From: an uncultured Saprospiraceae bacterium
GTDB taxonomy: Bacteria > Bacteroidota > Bacteroidia > Chitinophagales > Saprospiraceae
NCBI GenBank assembly: GCA_937928045.1
Contig: CALFWO010000017.1
Location: forward strand, 1 to 64,000
Reading direction: 5' to 3'
DNA: 64,000 nt
Numbering within the stretch: the first letter of the stretch is position 1; every line of letters starts with the position of its first letter. The position numbers and the translations under genes are program-made. The notes under the pieces are model-generated. The model saw nothing but the letters and a program-made list of their open reading frames with translations, had not been told where the DNA came from and made no database searches. Below, in pieces: positions 61,796-64,000 of this stretch.

Positions 61796-63010
61796 TTATA
61801 CATCGTTGGTTTTATCCCACCTTCGAAAGTTGGTGGAGTTTTCAAAAACACTTTGCAAGATGGCTTTATCTTTATCGTCTAGTTCTTTATTTCTTCGAGC
61901 CATTACCTTTTCGGCCACTTCGCAAGCTTTGGAGAATTTGTAAGTACTGTAACCACCAGCTCCGCCCCACGCAAATGATGGAACAAAATTTCTCGGAAAT
62001 CCGGCGCCAAAAATATTGGCAAATACACCGACTACCGTACCGGTATTGAACATGGTATTGATTCCACATTTACTGTGATCTCCCATTATCAATCCACAGA
62101 AAGTCAATCCTGTATTTAAGAATCTTTCTGAAGGATAATTCCAAAGACGCACATCTGCGTAGTTGTTCTTAAGATTTGAACTGTTGGTATCAGCTCCAAG
62201 ATTGCACCATTCTCCCAGCACAGAATTACCTAAATAGCCATCGTGACCCTTGCTCGAGAAACCAAAAGTAACAATGTTACTAACCTCGCCTCCAATTTTT
62301 GAATACGGACCAAGCGTCGTAGCACCATATACTTTAGCACCTAGCTTAAGAACGGAATTTTCGCACATTGCCAAAGGTCCTCTAACCAAAGCGCCTTCCA
62401 TGATCTCAGCATTTTTGCCAATGTAGATGGGTCCTTTAGTTGTATTCAAAGTCGCAAATTCAACTATTGCTCCTTCTTCTAAAAAAACAGGATGGTCTCC
62501 AATGGTTTGATTGCTATCACTTAGAGGTTTAGAAGTTCGTCCTTTGGTAATCATTTCAAAATCGGCCAAAAGCGCTTCTTCATTTTTAGAAAATATCTCC
62601 CAGGAATTTTTGATTCGGGTATACTCTGTGTCTTCTAATTCAAAACCATGCAATTCCTCTAGTTCTTCTTCTTCCATCAAAAGATGAAATTGACGACGTG
62701 AAAGTCTAGTCGCGATTAAGTCTCCATTTTCAAGCAACGCTTGATTGGGTTCTAATTGAAGAATTAACCTTTTAAGTTGGGCAGATGGCAGCACTGATCC
62801 ATTGATTACAAAGTTGTCTTCTTCGATATTGATATCGAATTTGTCTGAAAGATAATCTTGAGTAATGAAAGAAGCTTTTCCTTCAAGGATTTGCTCCCAT
62901 TTTTCGCGAATGGTCAGTATGCCAATTCTAATTTCGGCGACTGGCCGAGTATAGGTAAGTGGCAAGAAGTTTTCCCTAACGGAATCATCAAAGAGGATGA
63001 TATTTCTCAT
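61796..63010 (-). CDS. GlmU-family sugar nucleotidyltransferase-like protein
   Basis: A 404-residue protein opening MRNIILFDDSVRENFLPLTYTRPVAEIRIG, the signature of a Bacteroidota GlmU-family group. The N-terminal half lacks the LxxGxGTRM loop of true nucleotidyltransferases. The C-terminal half (about 165-350) is a left-handed beta-helix of hexapeptide repeats (VFLEEGAIVEFATLNTTKGPIYIGKNAEI, IMGDHSKCGINTMFNTGTVVG), similar to acetyltransferases. The N-terminal domain may therefore be degenerate. A TATTTTTG (-7 type) element lies five bases ahead of the ATG at 63010, which would make a leaderless transcript. First gene of the four-gene operon. Confidence 0.75.
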   Translation of the reverse strand: MRNIILFDDSVRENFLPLTYTRPVAEIRIGILTIREKWEQILEGKASFITQDYLSDKFDINIEEDNFVINGSVLPSAQLKRLILQLEPNQALLENGDLIATRLSRRQFHLLMEEEELEELHGFELEDTEYTRIKNSWEIFSKNEEALLADFEMITKGRTSKPLSDSNQTIGDHPVFLEEGAIVEFATLNTTKGPIYIGKNAEIMEGALVRGPLAMCENSVLKLGAKVYGATTLGPYSKIGGEVSNIVTFGFSSKGHDGYLGNSVLGEWCNLGADTNSSNLKNNYADVRLWNYPSERFLNTGLTFCGLIMGDHSKCGINTMFNTGTVVGVFANIFGAGFPRNFVPSFAWGGAGGYSTYKFSKACEVAEKVMARRNKELDDKDKAILQSVFENSTNFRRWDKTNDV

Positions 63011-63022
63011 AGGTCAAAAATA

Positions 63023-63054
63023 ACAAAAGGCCCGATGATTATCGGGCCTTTTGT
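63023..63054 (-). terminator. rpmE2 terminator
   Basis: ACAAAAGGCCCGAT and ATCGGGCCTTTTGT pair perfectly over 14 bases around GATT, 20 bases past the rpmE2 stop and 13 bases ahead of the GlmU-like start. T-rich ends on both strands suit a bidirectional terminator, though only the minus strand needs it. Confidence 0.85.
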
Positions 63055-63074
63055 TAAAACGAAGTGTCAAATTT

Positions 63075-63347
63075 TTAAGATTTCTCTTTTCCAGCAAATT
63101 TGGACTTTGAGAATTTCTTGTTAAACTTATCGATACGTCCTGCAGTATCAACAAACTTCATTTTTCCAGTGAAAAAGGGATGAGATTTGTTAGAGATCTC
63201 TAACTTAACCAATGGGTATTCGTTACCATCTTCCCAAGTAATCTTATCTTGAGTAGGTGCACAAGATCTAGTTAAAAAAGCTTCGTCGCAAGACAAATCC
63301 TTGAAAACAACTAGTCTATAATCTGATGGATGAATATCTTTTTTCAT
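63075..63347 (-). CDS. rpmE2: Ribosomal protein L31 type B
   Basis: A 90-residue L31 of the zinc-free type B ([57 protein letters not shown]). The four zinc cysteines of type A L31 are missing, as expected for type B. The start at ATG 63347 is chosen because an upstream in-frame extension of 24 residues has no match to the family. A good -7 element (TATCTTTG) lies about 20 bases ahead. Confidence 0.95.
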   Translation of the reverse strand: MKKDIHPSDYRLVVFKDLSCDEAFLTRSCAPTQDKITWEDGNEYPLVKLEISNKSHPFFTGKMKFVDTAGRIDKFNKKFSKSKFAGKEKS

Positions 63348-63367
63348 GTCCTTTTTATTTTGGAGTG

Positions 63368-63375
63368 CAAAGATA
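63368..63375 (-). promoter_or_regulatory. -7 element of rpmE2
   Basis: Read on the minus strand: TATCTTTG followed by CAC, identical to the nqr element and matching TAnnTTTG. It lies 20 bases ahead of the rpmE2 ATG. No clear TTG at -33. Confidence 0.5.
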
Positions 63376-63434
63376 AGGGTTTCATCACTTTTTTGAAAGC
63401 TTTTTTTAAGAAATTCCAACTTATTTTCAAGGAT

Positions 63435-64000
63435 TTAGGCGGAAAGGTGTTCCGATAACGACTTCTTGATCAATCGTTCCCAATTTTGCTGCTGAGTTTT
63501 GATCGATTTGCTGTCAAATTCTCCAAACAAGGTACAAGAGAAAGCTAGTATTGACAGACCTTTCGACTTCTTTCTTAGCTCAAATTGTAAAAATGAAATG
63601 GCTGGACCTCCGAGTTGCGGAATAAGCTGACCTTTTAAAAGGAGTTGTTTTTCTTTTTCAAAGCCGATCACAGTGGCCCAAAGGAAACCGTCGTTAGGGC
63701 CAGTACTTTCTAGTAGCTTACCTCCGACCTCAAGTTCTATATTGAGATCGGAGTTGTTGCTGTAGTATCGTAAATCCCGTGGCCACCAATCGTTGACTTC
63801 AGCCGTGAGTACTTGCCAGAGCCTCAGGGGAGAGGCGGCTAGCGATTGCTCAATGCTGAAAGTCGCAGTCATGATGGTCTTCTTGGCAGTCCCCATTGTA
63901 GGTGTACTTTGCTGAGATATTTGAATCAACTCCTTTAACCATTGCTCGTACGATTTCTGGATCGGGTTCGCGTTGAGATAATTCCAACGAAATTTCCCTT
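63435..64000 (-). CDS. SRPBCC (START/Bet v1-like) domain protein, partial at the right edge
   Basis: The frame is open from 63435 to the edge of the window, so the gene may continue beyond it. The C-terminal 145 residues form an SRPBCC domain: MTATFSIEQSLAASPLRLWQVLTAEVNDWWPRD, LEVGGKLLEST, FLQFELRKKSKGLSI, and a final amphipathic helix (QQQNWERLIKKSLSEHL). This is the fold of AHSA1-like ligand-binding proteins. Upstream residues (FRWNYLNANPIQKSYEQWLKELIQISQQ) have no recognisable fold. Two ATGs (63872 and 63896) could start a separate SRPBCC gene of 145 or 153 residues; no ribosome binding site decides the matter. Ligand unknown. Confidence 0.6.
   Translation of the reverse strand, partial: GKFRWNYLNANPIQKSYEQWLKELIQISQQSTPTMGTAKKTIMTATFSIEQSLAASPLRLWQVLTAEVNDWWPRDLRYYSNNSDLNIELEVGGKLLESTGPNDGFLWATVIGFEKEKQLLLKGQLIPQLGGPAISFLQFELRKKSKGLSILAFSCTLFGEFDSKSIKTQQQNWERLIKKSLSEHLSA

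Noticed and set aside
1-64000. CRISPR arrays, prophage, integrase or tRNA genes
   Set aside because: No regularly spaced repeats, phage structural genes, integrases or cloverleaf sequences were recognised.

Overview
The window looks like the chromosome of an AT-rich, gliding-type member of the phylum Bacteroidota, most likely near the Saprospiria (Saprospiraceae or Lewinella relatives). The evidence is the gliding lipoprotein GldB, a PorP/SprF-like membrane protein, four secreted proteins with type IX secretion (T9SS) C-terminal sorting tails, ECF sigma/FecR signalling, a six-gene Na+-NQR operon, and promoters of the Bacteroidota type (TTG, about 18 bases, TAnnTTTG). No tRNA, rRNA, CRISPR array, prophage or intact insertion sequence was recognised. 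Most genes are housekeeping genes in short operons, and the interest lies in the accessory clusters and a few intergenic structures.

Layout. Bases 1-348 hold an abnormal junction: an internal piece of ribosomal protein L2 runs directly into the start of a secreted beta-helix protein. 0.4-9.7 kb: a degenerate IS3-like remnant, nadE, dnaX, a Crp/Fnr regulator, pyrD, nadC, an outer-membrane barrel protein and gldB. 9.8-16 kb: a 2-oxoglutarate oxygenase, tatA, an exported CHAT (caspase-like) TPR lipoprotein and, convergent with it, an ECF sigma / TPR anti-sigma pair with a small unknown protein. 16.2-22.2 kb: a secreted arylsulfotransferase-like protein, then a GH3-type ligase / FAD oxidoreductase / SDR operon and a LolA-like carrier. 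22.2-23.2 kb is a gene-poor kilobase with an inverted repeat. 23.2-29.8 kb: ftsK, an ECF sigma-FecR-STN barrel cassette and a family 9 glycosyltransferase. 29.9-36 kb: a lipoprotein overlapping a secreted M4 protease, an M43 protease and a cysteine-rich secreted protein.

36.7-41.2 kb holds a cysteine-synthase-like PLP enzyme, a JmjC-type cupin oxygenase, a serine-palmitoyltransferase-like acyltransferase and a double VOC protein. This matches what a sulfonolipid (capnine/sulfobacin) locus should contain: cysteate synthase plus cysteate fatty acyltransferase. 41.3-49.9 kb: a secreted M23 peptidase, an ankyrin protein, a PorP-like / OmpA-like pair, two DUF1573 lipoproteins, a MoxR ATPase and PnuC. 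49.9-56.8 kb: a possible structured RNA, a long palindrome and nqrABCDEF, in which NqrA carries an unusual N-terminal export/membrane segment. 56.8-64 kb: an orphan LuxR-type response regulator, metG, a four-gene operon (GlmU-like protein, spermidine-synthase-like methyltransferase, two TPR membrane paralogues), rpmE2 and a partial SRPBCC gene running off the right edge.

Connecting themes are envelope biology (T9SS cargo, gliding, sulfonolipids, LolA, outer-membrane proteins) and NAD/NADH (nadE, nadC, pnuC, Na+-NQR). Functions are assigned from recognisable motifs read by eye; no database search was run.
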